38,554 bases of DNA. Origin: Psychrobacter sp. TAE2020. GTDB taxonomy: Bacteria; Pseudomonadota; Gammaproteobacteria; Pseudomonadales; Moraxellaceae. The stretch is from NCBI RefSeq assembly GCF_018919485.1, contig NZ_JAHLMU010000001.1, positions 1-38,554 on the forward strand, in the 5' to 3' direction. The stretch's first letter is position 1. Each line of letters begins with the position of its first letter. The notes under the pieces are model-generated. The model was given only the letters and a program-made list of their open reading frames with translations. It did no database searches and was not told the DNA's origin. Below are positions 8,276 to 15,561 of this stretch, one piece after another. The position numbers and the translations under genes are program-made.

Positions 8276-9235
8276 CTACCACTCATCTTCAAACTCATCT
8301 TTAAAATCGGCCAACATAGCGCTAATACGCTCATCTTTTTGCTGCCATATCTGCTCGACCCAAGCGAACATCTGTGCTTTGACAGCGTCATCATTCTCAT
8401 AGCCACCGTTTTGAATAGCAATAGATAAGGGGCTAGGTATGGTAATGTAGCGGACGTCAACGCCTAGTCGTCTGATATTGCCTTGCCACAAGTCGCTATA
8501 ACTTGGTACGCCGTCGGGATAGACGATGGTCATGTCCAAAATACCGTCTATATCTGCTCCCAAAGCATTGATAGCCAAGGCCAAACCACCAGCACGCGGT
8601 TTGAGTAGGTACTGGTAAGGCGACTGCTGCTTATCACGTTTGCTTGCGGTAAAGCGGGTGCCTTCTAAGTAATTTAGTAAGGTAAAAGGCTTATTTTTTA
8701 GCAAGGTACAAGCACGTTTGGCCTCGATAATATCTTGACCTTTTAGCGCTGGGTTTTTGGCAATGGCTTTTTTTGAGTAGCGCCGCATCATTGGAAAGTC
8801 TAAGAAGTAAAAGGTCTGACCGACGATAGGAATGTATATCAATTCAAACTTTGTAAAAAACCGCGTCAAAGGCAAACGATCCTGACTAACATACTGTACC
8901 ACGCTAGTATCTACCCAAGATTGGTGATTGCTGACCAGCAGATATTTACCATTGACGTGTACTTCATCAGGCAGGCTGATACGCCAGTCTTTGTCTGGCA
9001 ATATGGTATCGATCACCGCATTATTACTATTGATCCAATGATTGGCTATCTTGATCACCGCTTTATCGGCAATAGCAGAGCCAGTAATTATCTTAGTAGC
9101 TCCCATCAGCCACACCGGCAAGCTACCGCCAAAGCTGTTAGCTAAAATGACTCCAGTAGCCGTTGCCAACGATAGTACTTTACCCAGTCTAGGGGTACGC
9201 TGATGTATATTTTGAAAAATTGGTGCCAATTGCAT
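8276..9235 (-). CDS. Lysophospholipid acyltransferase, PlsC/YihG type
   Basis: A 319-residue membrane-associated acyltransferase. The signature NHxxxxD catalytic motif is NHQSWVD with His104 and Asp109. Block II-like FFTKFEL and block III-like YLEGTRF follow in the expected order. The N-terminal 20-60 region is hydrophobic and small-residue rich and probably anchors the enzyme in the inner membrane. By family, it transfers an acyl chain to a lysophosphatidate or lysophospholipid. The overall layout and length resemble E. coli YihG rather than the shorter PlsC. The ATG has an AGGA site upstream. It is divergent from yoaE and convergent with the CoA-transferase. Confidence 0.85.
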   Translation of the reverse strand: MQLAPIFQNIHQRTPRLGKVLSLATATGVILANSFGGSLPVWLMGATKIITGSAIADKAVIKIANHWINSNNAVIDTILPDKDWRISLPDEVHVNGKYLLVSNHQSWVDTSVVQYVSQDRLPLTRFFTKFELIYIPIVGQTFYFLDFPMMRRYSKKAIAKNPALKGQDIIEAKRACTLLKNKPFTLLNYLEGTRFTASKRDKQQSPYQYLLKPRAGGLALAINALGADIDGILDMTIVYPDGVPSYSDLWQGNIRRLGVDVRYITIPSPLSIAIQNGGYENDDAVKAQMFAWVEQIWQQKDERISAMLADFKDEFEDEW

Positions 9236-9555
9236 GTTAGATCCTATCTATACCCAATAGAGGTAGTGGCTAATATCTCAACATGATTTTAACAGATAAC
9301 GGTCTGTCTTTATGGTGTGAAAGGACTGTGCCTGATGATTGTATTCTAAAATTATTAGGTAATATGGTCTCTGCTAACTTCTAAAAACAATAAATACTAA
9401 GCACTAAAAAGCAATTAGGATGTTGGAGTTATCAAAACAATATTAATTATTACATGAAATTTGATGTTTTATAATGGCGTTTATCTATAATTGCTTCTAT
9501 CTACAACTGTTTTTAACTTCTAACCCCTAAATTATAACTGTGAGTACGCAATTAA
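9236..9555. other. Divergent intergenic region between the acyltransferase and yoaE genes
   Basis: About 320 AT-rich bases with no open frame of note. It holds two candidate -10 boxes for yoaE, TATAAT at 9470-9475 (with TTATTA at 9447-9452, spacing 17) and TATAAT at 9486-9491. No recognisable yybP-ykoY (manganese) riboswitch was seen, although such elements precede some terC-family genes. The remainder shows nothing I can name. Confidence 0.5.
9447..9475 (+). promoter_or_regulatory. Candidate promoter of yoaE
   Basis: TTATTA at 9447-9452 and a perfect TATAAT at 9470-9475 are separated by 17 bases, giving a leader of about 75 bases. A second TATAAT at 9486-9491 could be an alternative start region. 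Confidence 0.45.
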
Positions 9556-11112
9556 ATGATAGAGCTTTTAAGCGATCCATCGATATGGCTTGGCTTTTTA
9601 ACCTTAGTTACCCTTGAGATGGTCTTGGGTATCGATAACTTAGTATTTATTGCTATTTTGGCAAATAAACTGCCACCCCATCAACGTAATAAAGCTCGAA
9701 ATATCGGTTTGTCACTCGCTCTAGTCATGCGCTTGGGCTTACTGTTCATTATGTCTTGGCTAGTGACATTGACTGAGCCGGTAGTCGAGTATGGGGCATT
9801 TGCTCTATCGGTTAGAGATTTAATCTTAGTAGTTGGCGGTGTATTTTTATTGTTTAAAGCTACCCTTGAGCTGCATGAACGCTTAGAGGGCAAACCAGAA
9901 AGCAATAGTAAGAGCAAAGTCTATGCTGGCTTCGTCGCTGTAGTGGCGCAAATTGTCATCTTAGATGCTGTGTTCTCGTTCGATGCAGTCATTACTGCTG
10001 TCGGCATGGTAGAGCGGCTTGAGGTGATGATGGCAGCCGTTATTGTAGCGATGTTCGTTATGATTATGGCCTCCAAAGCTTTGACGGACTTCGTTGGCCG
10101 TCACCCTACGGTGGTGATTCTATGCTTAAGCTTTTTATTGATGATTGGCTTTAGCTTAATCGTTGAGGGGCTGGGCTATCATGTTCCTAAAGGCTATCTA
10201 TATGCGGCGATTGGTTTCTCTATTCTTATCGAGGCCTTTAACCAGTTTATACAAAGAAACCGTAGCAAATATGAGGCGCAGATCCCGTTGCGAGATAGGG
10301 CGGCTGATAGTATATTAATGCTGATGGGTGGCACGGCTCAAGAAAACACTAATAATGAGATGTCGGTAAATGACAGAAGCTTAGCCGCCGCACTGCCTTT
10401 TGCACAAGAGGAGCGCTACATGATTAGTGGGGTATTGGCTCTTGGTGAGCGCCAAGTACAGACTATCATGACCCCACGTTCCGAAGTATCTTGGGTCGAT
10501 ATTACTGGTAGTTTGGCATCGATTCGTCATCAAGTATTGTCAACGCCGCACAGCTTATTACCAGTGTGTGAAAAGCGTTTAGACAAGATCTTAGGGGTAA
10601 TACGAGCTAAAGACATCTTAGCCGCTCTTGAGGATGATCCAAGCGATGTTCATGCCGCTTTAGAGCCTTTATTCACTAAACAGCAGCCGGTATTTGTCTC
10701 TGATACTATCGACAATCTACGACTGATCAATCTACTAAAAAATGCTAAAGGCAACTTGGCCGTAGTGATAGATGAGTATGGTCAATTAGCTGGGCTAGTG
10801 ACGCCACTAGATTTGTTTGAGGCTATCGCTGGCGAGTTCCCTGATGAGGATGAGACTCTAGAGATCGTCAATAAGCAAGACCACTGGGTCGCTGAAGGTA
10901 CAGTTAGTCTTAACCAATTGCGTCTTGAGTTGCAGGAGTCTAATTTACTCGATGATGTCGAGCAGCTAACCATCGGTGGTTATATAAATTCGCAACTCAA
11001 AGGGGCGGCGCAAGTCAATGATCAGATCAGTACTGATGATTATATTTTTACGGTTTTAGAAACCTTGTCATCTAGAATTCTACTAGTAAAAATTGAGAAA
11101 GTCGGCCAATAA
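9556..11112 (+). CDS. yoaE: TerC / CBS / CorC-HlyC domain inner-membrane protein (YoaE/YegH type)
   Basis: A 518-residue protein, the same length as E. coli YoaE. Residues 1-230 form a TerC-type integral membrane domain of about seven helices, with the conserved acidic stretches [18 protein letters not shown] ([14 protein letters not shown], about 20-33) and [17 protein letters not shown] (about 132-148), which are thought to bind metal. A CBS pair (about 300-420, including TIMTPRSEV and [20 protein letters not shown]) and a C-terminal CorC/HlyC domain (about 430-515) follow. By family it is probably a metal-ion exporter or exporter partner (manganese has been shown for related TerC proteins), but the substrate of this subgroup is uncertain. 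It is monocistronic, with a clear terminator after it. Confidence 0.88.
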   Translation: MIELLSDPSIWLGFLTLVTLEMVLGIDNLVFIAILANKLPPHQRNKARNIGLSLALVMRLGLLFIMSWLVTLTEPVVEYGAFALSVRDLILVVGGVFLLFKATLELHERLEGKPESNSKSKVYAGFVAVVAQIVILDAVFSFDAVITAVGMVERLEVMMAAVIVAMFVMIMASKALTDFVGRHPTVVILCLSFLLMIGFSLIVEGLGYHVPKGYLYAAIGFSILIEAFNQFIQRNRSKYEAQIPLRDRAADSILMLMGGTAQENTNNEMSVNDRSLAAALPFAQEERYMISGVLALGERQVQTIMTPRSEVSWVDITGSLASIRHQVLSTPHSLLPVCEKRLDKILGVIRAKDILAALEDDPSDVHAALEPLFTKQQPVFVSDTIDNLRLINLLKNAKGNLAVVIDEYGQLAGLVTPLDLFEAIAGEFPDEDETLEIVNKQDHWVAEGTVSLNQLRLELQESNLLDDVEQLTIGGYINSQLKGAAQVNDQISTDDYIFTVLETLSSRILLVKIEKVGQ

Positions 11113-11152
11113 GTTAAACAGAAGCTAAACAAAAAACAGCATAGTGAAAGAC

Positions 11153-11187
11153 AAAACGAAGTCAATTTATTGGCTTCGTTTTTTTTA
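11153..11187 (+). terminator. Rho-independent terminator of yoaE
   Basis: CGAAGTCAA (11157-11165) pairs with TTGGCTTCG (11170-11178) around a TTTA loop with one G-T wobble, followed by eight Ts. AAAA before the stem makes it potentially bidirectional. Confidence 0.9.
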
Positions 11188-11312
11188 ATAATGCAGGATG
11201 GTAGGGTTGGCTTGAGACTTTTGAAGTACTAAAACAAGTAAGAAAATCATCATAAAAAATTTCCACAACAATTGCAGAGCTTTGTTTTAGTGCAAGGTTA
11301 TAAGCGCTTAGC

Positions 11313-11579
11313 TTAATCAATAGCAGCCTGGTTATTGGTTTGTACATAGACCGAGATAGTGAGTATCAATACTCGCTCTTCTCTTTGATTGAGCAGTTCA
11401 CCGGTATAAGTGATTAGCACCCGTTTGCGCTCAGTCTCAAAATTAATAGCGGTCACCGTCAGTGAGCCGGTCAAGGTATCATCCGGATACACTGGGTGAC
11501 GAAACTGTAAGTCCTTAATTCCATCACCACCGATCACCTTGATATTCTGCGAAAATATCCTCTCTTCGCAACCAGTGCT
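11313..11579 (-). pseudogene. C-terminal remnant of a MaoC-like hot-dog dehydratase
   Basis: The open stretch encodes about 88 residues. They include VIGGDGIKDLQFRHPVYPDD, then TLTGSLTV and RVLITYTGELLNQREERVL, which fit the second half of MaoC-like acyl-CoA dehydratases (the F-x-PV-x-PGDTL turn followed by long antiparallel strands). The N-terminal half with the catalytic Asp/His motif is absent, and a TAG at 11580-11582 closes the frame upstream. The only start is a GTG at 11537 inside the fold, without a good ribosome site, so no functional enzyme is expected. The neighbouring frame (about 11534-11665, minus) has a short Arg/Lys-rich stretch of unknown origin that might be debris from whatever truncated the gene. 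Confidence 0.6.
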
Positions 11580-11691
11580 CTAAACAGTTTCTTTAGCATG
11601 GCATATTGACGGCAGTGACGCTTACGACTACGATTGGTATAGGTAGTTGGATTAGGCCTAAATAAGCTTAAAAAATAAAAGGACTTAAACC

Positions 11692-12450
11692 ATGAAACTA
11701 TTTAGGATAGCGGCCATAGTTGCTGCAATGGCAATAACCAATATTGCCCAAGCCGAGGTCTATAAGTGGCAAGATGAGCTATGCGATATAAAGGGTAAAT
11801 TCGATAATAAAAAGTATAGTGCCAAACAAATCAAGAATTCCCATTTTGTACTACGAGCCTTAACCAGCTCCAACTTAAGTAGCTTTTTTCCCCCTATGGA
11901 CATCAATGCGCTCGATGAGCTATCTATGACAGACATGGATAAGCTAACTAAAGAGTACCAACAAGTTAAGAGTAACGCTGGGCGTCTAGAAGTTGTGCCA
12001 GAAGCAAAAGAATATAAGCAACAGCTGCTGAAATCTATCGATGGCGAATATAAACAAAATCGACTAACCATTTTAGCTTATCTAAATCCTAGTGATGCTT
12101 TTAAGAAAAGCCCGCCAATGTGTAAGCATTACCTTGAACCTTTGCTGCAAAACGAGACCGCCATTCAGAGTAAGTGGCAGCAGTTTGTCGAAGATAGAAT
12201 CCAACAGCAGGCACGTCTAAGCGATGATAATGGTGAGTACTATCGGGATCTGGCCACAGAGCGTTACCAAAGAGAAAAAGCAACTGACCCTGCCAAGTAT
12301 GCCAAAATTGATTTGGTTACTTTCGGTTTTGGCAATTGTGTGAATGATCAGGTCTATCATATCGACCCTGAAAAGGTCTATGACTATCAGCAAAAACTCA
12401 ATAAAACCCTGTTTGGTAAGAGTTTGACTATAGTTTGTGATGAGCCTTGA
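11692..12450 (+). CDS. Secreted protein of unknown function
   Basis: A 252-residue protein with a clean signal peptide (residues 1-21, cleavage after IAQA), so it is exported to the periplasm or beyond. The mature protein starts EVYKWQDE, reminiscent of DUF4124 starts, but the rest does not continue like that family. It is rich in charged helical sequence and has four Cys residues in the mature part (DELCDIKG, PMCKHY, GNCVND, IVCDEP), which could form two disulfides. There is no lipobox and no enzyme motif I recognise. An AAAAGGA site precedes the start. Its 3' end overlaps a broken frame that may have been a partner gene. Confidence 0.7.
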   Translation: MKLFRIAAIVAAMAITNIAQAEVYKWQDELCDIKGKFDNKKYSAKQIKNSHFVLRALTSSNLSSFFPPMDINALDELSMTDMDKLTKEYQQVKSNAGRLEVVPEAKEYKQQLLKSIDGEYKQNRLTILAYLNPSDAFKKSPPMCKHYLEPLLQNETAIQSKWQQFVEDRIQQQARLSDDNGEYYRDLATERYQREKATDPAKYAKIDLVTFGFGNCVNDQVYHIDPEKVYDYQQKLNKTLFGKSLTIVCDEP

Positions 12451-12670
12451 GGTTTAGTTTAGGCGTAGGTTTTACACTGAACATCCGCTCTCTTATAGCA
12501 ACTATTGTGACACTCACATCGCCGGTCAGTCTTGCCCCATAAGCTTTGAGATAGACTCAGATGATGCCTGGTCAAATAATAATTTTTCTAAGTTTGAATA
12601 TAAGCTAGTGGGCGATAAACTTTATAACGGTTCTGGCGAAAAGCTTATCGAAATGAGGCGTTGTCTTTAA
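12440..12670 (+). pseudogene. Broken small reading frame with an early in-frame TAG
   Basis: A frame of 76 codons begins with an ATG that overlaps the end of the preceding gene by 11 bases, meets TAG at codon 6 (12455-12457), then stays open for 70 codons to TAA at 12668. The downstream part reads like real protein (HPLSYSNYCDTHIAGQSC, FEIDSDDAWSNNN, IEMRRCL) with three Cys residues. It contains no internal ATG before the last few codons. No ribosome site precedes the ATG. I do not recognise a family. It could be the remnant of a small secreted or disulfide-rich protein, or of a longer gene whose 5' part is gone. Confidence 0.4.
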
Positions 12671-12714
12671 AAAGTAATTTATATCAATTTTTACCGTTAA
12701 TTAAGGAGTAGCAT

Positions 12715-12966
12715 ATGGAAGCTATAGGAATGATTTTGCTATTTATAGGTATGGCTATCGCTTTTATCTATAGCATCAAGCTTATTATCTTAGCTTTTCA
12801 AGAATCAATACTTTGGGGTTTATTATATTTATTTCTGCCCTTTGCTAATCTATATTTTATTATTACCCGTTGGGCAAAGTGCCGAGGCCCAGTGCTAAAA
12901 AGCTTGCTTTGCATTCCGTTTATTCTTCTAGGGGTTATGCTGATGCCTTTAACCCTTGATTATTAA
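12715..12966 (+). CDS. Small hydrophobic membrane protein of unknown function
   Basis: An 83-residue protein with three predicted membrane segments (about residues 4-28, 33-51 and 62-80) joined by short loops, including FQESILWGLLYLFLPFAN. The ILWGLL-x-LFLPFAN pattern resembles small uncharacterised inner-membrane proteins found next to secreted or stress proteins. I cannot assign a function. A strong AAGGAG ribosome site lies seven bases upstream, supporting expression. It sits after the broken frame and before the universal stress gene, from which it is separated by 245 bases. Confidence 0.65.
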   Translation: MEAIGMILLFIGMAIAFIYSIKLIILAFQESILWGLLYLFLPFANLYFIITRWAKCRGPVLKSLLCIPFILLGVMLMPLTLDY

Positions 12967-13114
12967 CGGATCGCTATCATTCAAGCGTCCGAAGATCACC
13001 GCTAAAGCCAATTCATGGCACAGAATATAGTCAATCTGTCTTTAAAACAGAACGTCAGGTTATCGCTTTTATTTAGGGCTGACTGTATGTAGATAGTCTT
13101 AATATGCCCTATTT

Positions 13115-13174
13115 GAGTCTATTGTTATTGATAAACAATGATAGACTGAAATAGACTCTACTGTGTAGTATAAA
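13115..13174 (+). promoter_or_regulatory. Promoter region of the universal stress gene with ATAGACT repeats
   Basis: CTGAAA at 13146-13151 and TATAAA at 13169-13174 are 17 bases apart. AGTCTAT (13116-13122, inverted) and ATAGACT (13141-13147 and 13151-13157, direct copies 10 bases apart) surround and overlap the -35 box. AGTCTATTGTT also pairs with AACAAT-G-ATAGACT. The phased repeats look like an operator, but no regulator is identified. Confidence 0.45.
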
Positions 13175-13211
13175 TACCAATAGAAACTTCATTCAATATT
13201 AAGGAGCAGTC

Positions 13212-14072
13212 ATGACCACTCAGCAGCACATTCTAGCTTGTATCGATGGCTCAGCAGTGACTGAGTCTGTCTGTGGCTATGCCGCTTGGTATGCCGAGCG
13301 CTTAAATATGCCTGTGGCTTTATTAAATGTGATAGAAGTGCCGGCCTCAGCAAGGCGTGACTTGTCAGGGTCCATAGGAGTGGACAGTCGACAGATATTA
13401 CTACAAGAGTTATCGCAGATTGACGAGCAGCGAGCCAAGATTGCTAATAGCTATAGTAATGCTTTAATGCAAGATGCCAAAAGCTATATTGAAGATAACT
13501 TCACAGTAGCTGTCACGCCTTACCAACGGCGTAGTAAGCTGCTCCCAGCTATTGAACATTTTGACCTTAAGAATCGCGCTATCGTTATGGGCAGGCGCGG
13601 GGAGGATCATAAAGACAGTCGTATCAATATCGGTAGTCAAATAGAAACCGTCGCTCGTGCCTCTAGAGTGCCTATTCTTATTTGCTCTGAAACCTTTACT
13701 AAGCCCCAATCTTATATGATTGCTTTTGATGCTAGCAAAACTTCTATCAGAGCCATCCATTTAGTAGCGAAAAGTGAAGTGCTAAAAGGTATACCCGGTC
13801 ATATCGTGATGATAGGTAATAACGATGACAGCTCAAAGAATAGCTTAGCGGCAGCGGCGGCTGAACTATTAGCAGCAGGATTCACCGTCCAATCTCATCA
13901 TCTGCCATCCACTGATGCGGTAAAAGGTTTATTGGTCTTTCAGAAGCAGCATGACATCGATATTATGGTCATTGGTGCTTATGGACGCTCTAAGTGGCAG
14001 CAGCTATTTTTAGGGAGTACCACTACTGAGATTATCGCTAGTACTTCATCGCCAGTTATTTTGGTCAGATAA
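13212..14072 (+). CDS. Tandem-domain universal stress protein (UspA family)
   Basis: A 286-residue cytoplasmic protein made of two USP domains (about 5-155 and 165-286), like E. coli UspE in layout. The first begins HILACIDGS. The second ends with the nucleotide-binding pattern G-x2-G-x9-G-S/T in GAYGRSKWQQLFLGSTT, and the closing strand SPVILVR is typical. The first domain has GRRGEDHKDSRINIGS, a less canonical version. By family it binds ATP and supports survival under starvation or stress. Its exact role is unknown. AAGGAG lies before the start. A terminator follows, so it is monocistronic. Confidence 0.9.
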   Translation: MTTQQHILACIDGSAVTESVCGYAAWYAERLNMPVALLNVIEVPASARRDLSGSIGVDSRQILLQELSQIDEQRAKIANSYSNALMQDAKSYIEDNFTVAVTPYQRRSKLLPAIEHFDLKNRAIVMGRRGEDHKDSRINIGSQIETVARASRVPILICSETFTKPQSYMIAFDASKTSIRAIHLVAKSEVLKGIPGHIVMIGNNDDSSKNSLAAAAAELLAAGFTVQSHHLPSTDAVKGLLVFQKQHDIDIMVIGAYGRSKWQQLFLGSTTTEIIASTSSPVILVR

Positions 14073-14153
14073 GACTTTGGTTGTAGTTGAATATAGTTAG
14101 TAAGTAAGTATAGTTCGCAAGTGCAGTTAGCAAATATCATTAACACTTATTAT

Positions 14154-14193
14154 AAGGGTTAGCGTGCAATTTCTTATAGCGCTAGCCCTTTTT
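14154..14193 (+). terminator. Rho-independent terminator of the universal stress gene
   Basis: AAGGGTTAGCG (14154-14164) pairs with CGCTAGCCCTT (14180-14190) with one wobble, followed by a short T-run. It lies between convergent genes and may serve both. Confidence 0.8.
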
Positions 14194-14278
14194 ATTGCCT
14201 GCCTTTTTTACCACTCGCTTTTTTATCATTCTACTTCTGCATTGCGGTTAACTTGCAGCATTAGCAAGTAAGCTAACA

Positions 14279-15277
14279 TCAAATCGCTATCCGTGAAAAT
14301 TTGTTCTGATACTCTTTAGGAGTGAGGGCGGTAGCACGCTTAAATAGTCGAGTAAAAGACGAGATATCGCTGTAACCCACTTGATCGGCAAGAGACTTTA
14401 TACTGACGTCTTTGGACTCTAACAGACGTTTGGCTTGCTCAATTCGGACTGCCTGAATGTACTCGATAGGACGCATAGCTACGGCTGACTGAAAGCGTCT
14501 ATTTAGCGTCCGAGTGGTGATATTGACCATAGCCGCCAATTGACTCACTTGTAGCGGTTGCTGAAAATTATTCTCGATATAGTCTTGCACTCGCTTGACC
14601 AGTTGATCGGCATGCGGCTTATATAAAGTCACATTAGTATAGCTGTTCTGACTGCCTCTTTTACTATCGATGATCTGGGTTTTAGCCACTTGTGTCGATA
14701 GCTCACGTCCACAATAGCGCTCTATTAATAACAGCGCCAAGTCATAAAAAGCACTGCCTCCTGCGGCACAAAATATATTATCCGACTGAGTGACAAACTG
14801 GTTTTCTTGTAAATCTACTTCTGGATAATCGCTTTTAAACTTGCTGGCATACCCCCAATGGGTAGTGGCTACTCGTCCTTCTAATAATCCAGCTTTGGCC
14901 AACAAAAAAGCCCCGCTACAGTTGCTAGCGATATCAGCTTGTGTATTAGCTAAGCGTATGATGTGCGGTATCAATAACTCGTTTTGTAGCAGTACTTTAT
15001 CGATAGAGTCGCCGATGGTGGGTATCAATAATAAATCACACCTTCTCACTGCTGCGATATCGCAATGCGCTCGCATAACCAAACGATTGCTACAGCGGAT
15101 GTCTACGCCGCCCAAACTGGCAATCTGCACTTTAAACCTTGGCGTAACTGGCTGATCCAAAAAACGCTGCCAGCTCACTCCAGTGAATGAAAAAAGATCT
15201 AATGCACCAGCCAATACACTGCCTAGCACCCCATCAAATCCTAGAATAACGACCTCAAATGGTTTTATATCGGACAT
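14279..15277 (-). CDS. GlxA-type AraC-family transcription regulator
   Basis: A 332-residue regulator. Residues about 5-180 are a DJ-1/PfpI-like ligand domain with the nucleophile elbow SNCSGAFLLA (Cys120) followed by GLLEGRVATTHWGYA, as in GlxA/FtrA proteins. Residues about 225-328 are the AraC double helix-turn-helix domain (LAAMVNITTRTLNRRFQ, then SLADQVGYSDISSFTRLFKR). Regulators of this type usually activate a neighbouring catabolic operon in response to a small metabolite. The gene is divergent from the acyl-CoA dehydrogenase operon, 284 bases away, so that operon is its likely target. The effector is not known. The start has an AAAGG site at a slightly long distance. Confidence 0.9.
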   Translation of the reverse strand: MSDIKPFEVVILGFDGVLGSVLAGALDLFSFTGVSWQRFLDQPVTPRFKVQIASLGGVDIRCSNRLVMRAHCDIAAVRRCDLLLIPTIGDSIDKVLLQNELLIPHIIRLANTQADIASNCSGAFLLAKAGLLEGRVATTHWGYASKFKSDYPEVDLQENQFVTQSDNIFCAAGGSAFYDLALLLIERYCGRELSTQVAKTQIIDSKRGSQNSYTNVTLYKPHADQLVKRVQDYIENNFQQPLQVSQLAAMVNITTRTLNRRFQSAVAMRPIEYIQAVRIEQAKRLLESKDVSIKSLADQVGYSDISSFTRLFKRATALTPKEYQNKFSRIAI

Positions 15278-15450
15278 AGCGTATTAACCTTTATAGTTGT
15301 TTTTAATCTATGAATTTTTAATTTTATTTCTATCAAATCAGTAGTGAAATAGTACCAACGCTACATAGAAGTTAACGCTTAAATAAAGACTCTCACCGCT
15401 ATGTTTAAAAAGTGTCCAACACGCTCTAATCATAACCATTATTGTCTTAT

Positions 15451-15479
15451 TTGACTCTGATTATGTCATAAATGACAAT
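15451..15479 (+). promoter_or_regulatory. Candidate promoter with palindromic operator for the acyl-CoA dehydrogenase operon
   Basis: TTGACT at 15451-15456 and GACAAT at 15474-15479 are 17 bases apart. The spacer carries the inverted repeat TGTCAT-AA-ATGACA (15464-15477), which overlaps the -10 box. The position between the divergent regulator and its probable target suggests a control site. Confidence 0.5.
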
Positions 15480-15561
15480 ACGGTGATGAGCTGAATTAGA
15501 TTACTATTAGCTAACGACTTATTTTAATAGCACTTTTTAGCCTTTATAGAGAGAAAGTATT

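Noticed and set aside
8200..8460. A minus-strand 86-residue frame within the acyltransferase gene
   Set aside because: It lies in another frame inside the well-supported PlsC-type gene and has low-complexity, shadow-like composition.
9480..9555. A manganese (yybP-ykoY) riboswitch before the terC-family gene yoaE
   Set aside because: Only about 65-85 bases separate the candidate promoters from the start codon, and none of the conserved purine-rich loops of that riboswitch could be seen.
11162..11347. A 61-residue minus-strand reading frame after yoaE
   Set aside because: It overlaps the yoaE terminator and the MaoC remnant in another frame, has no ribosome site and shows no protein-like pattern.
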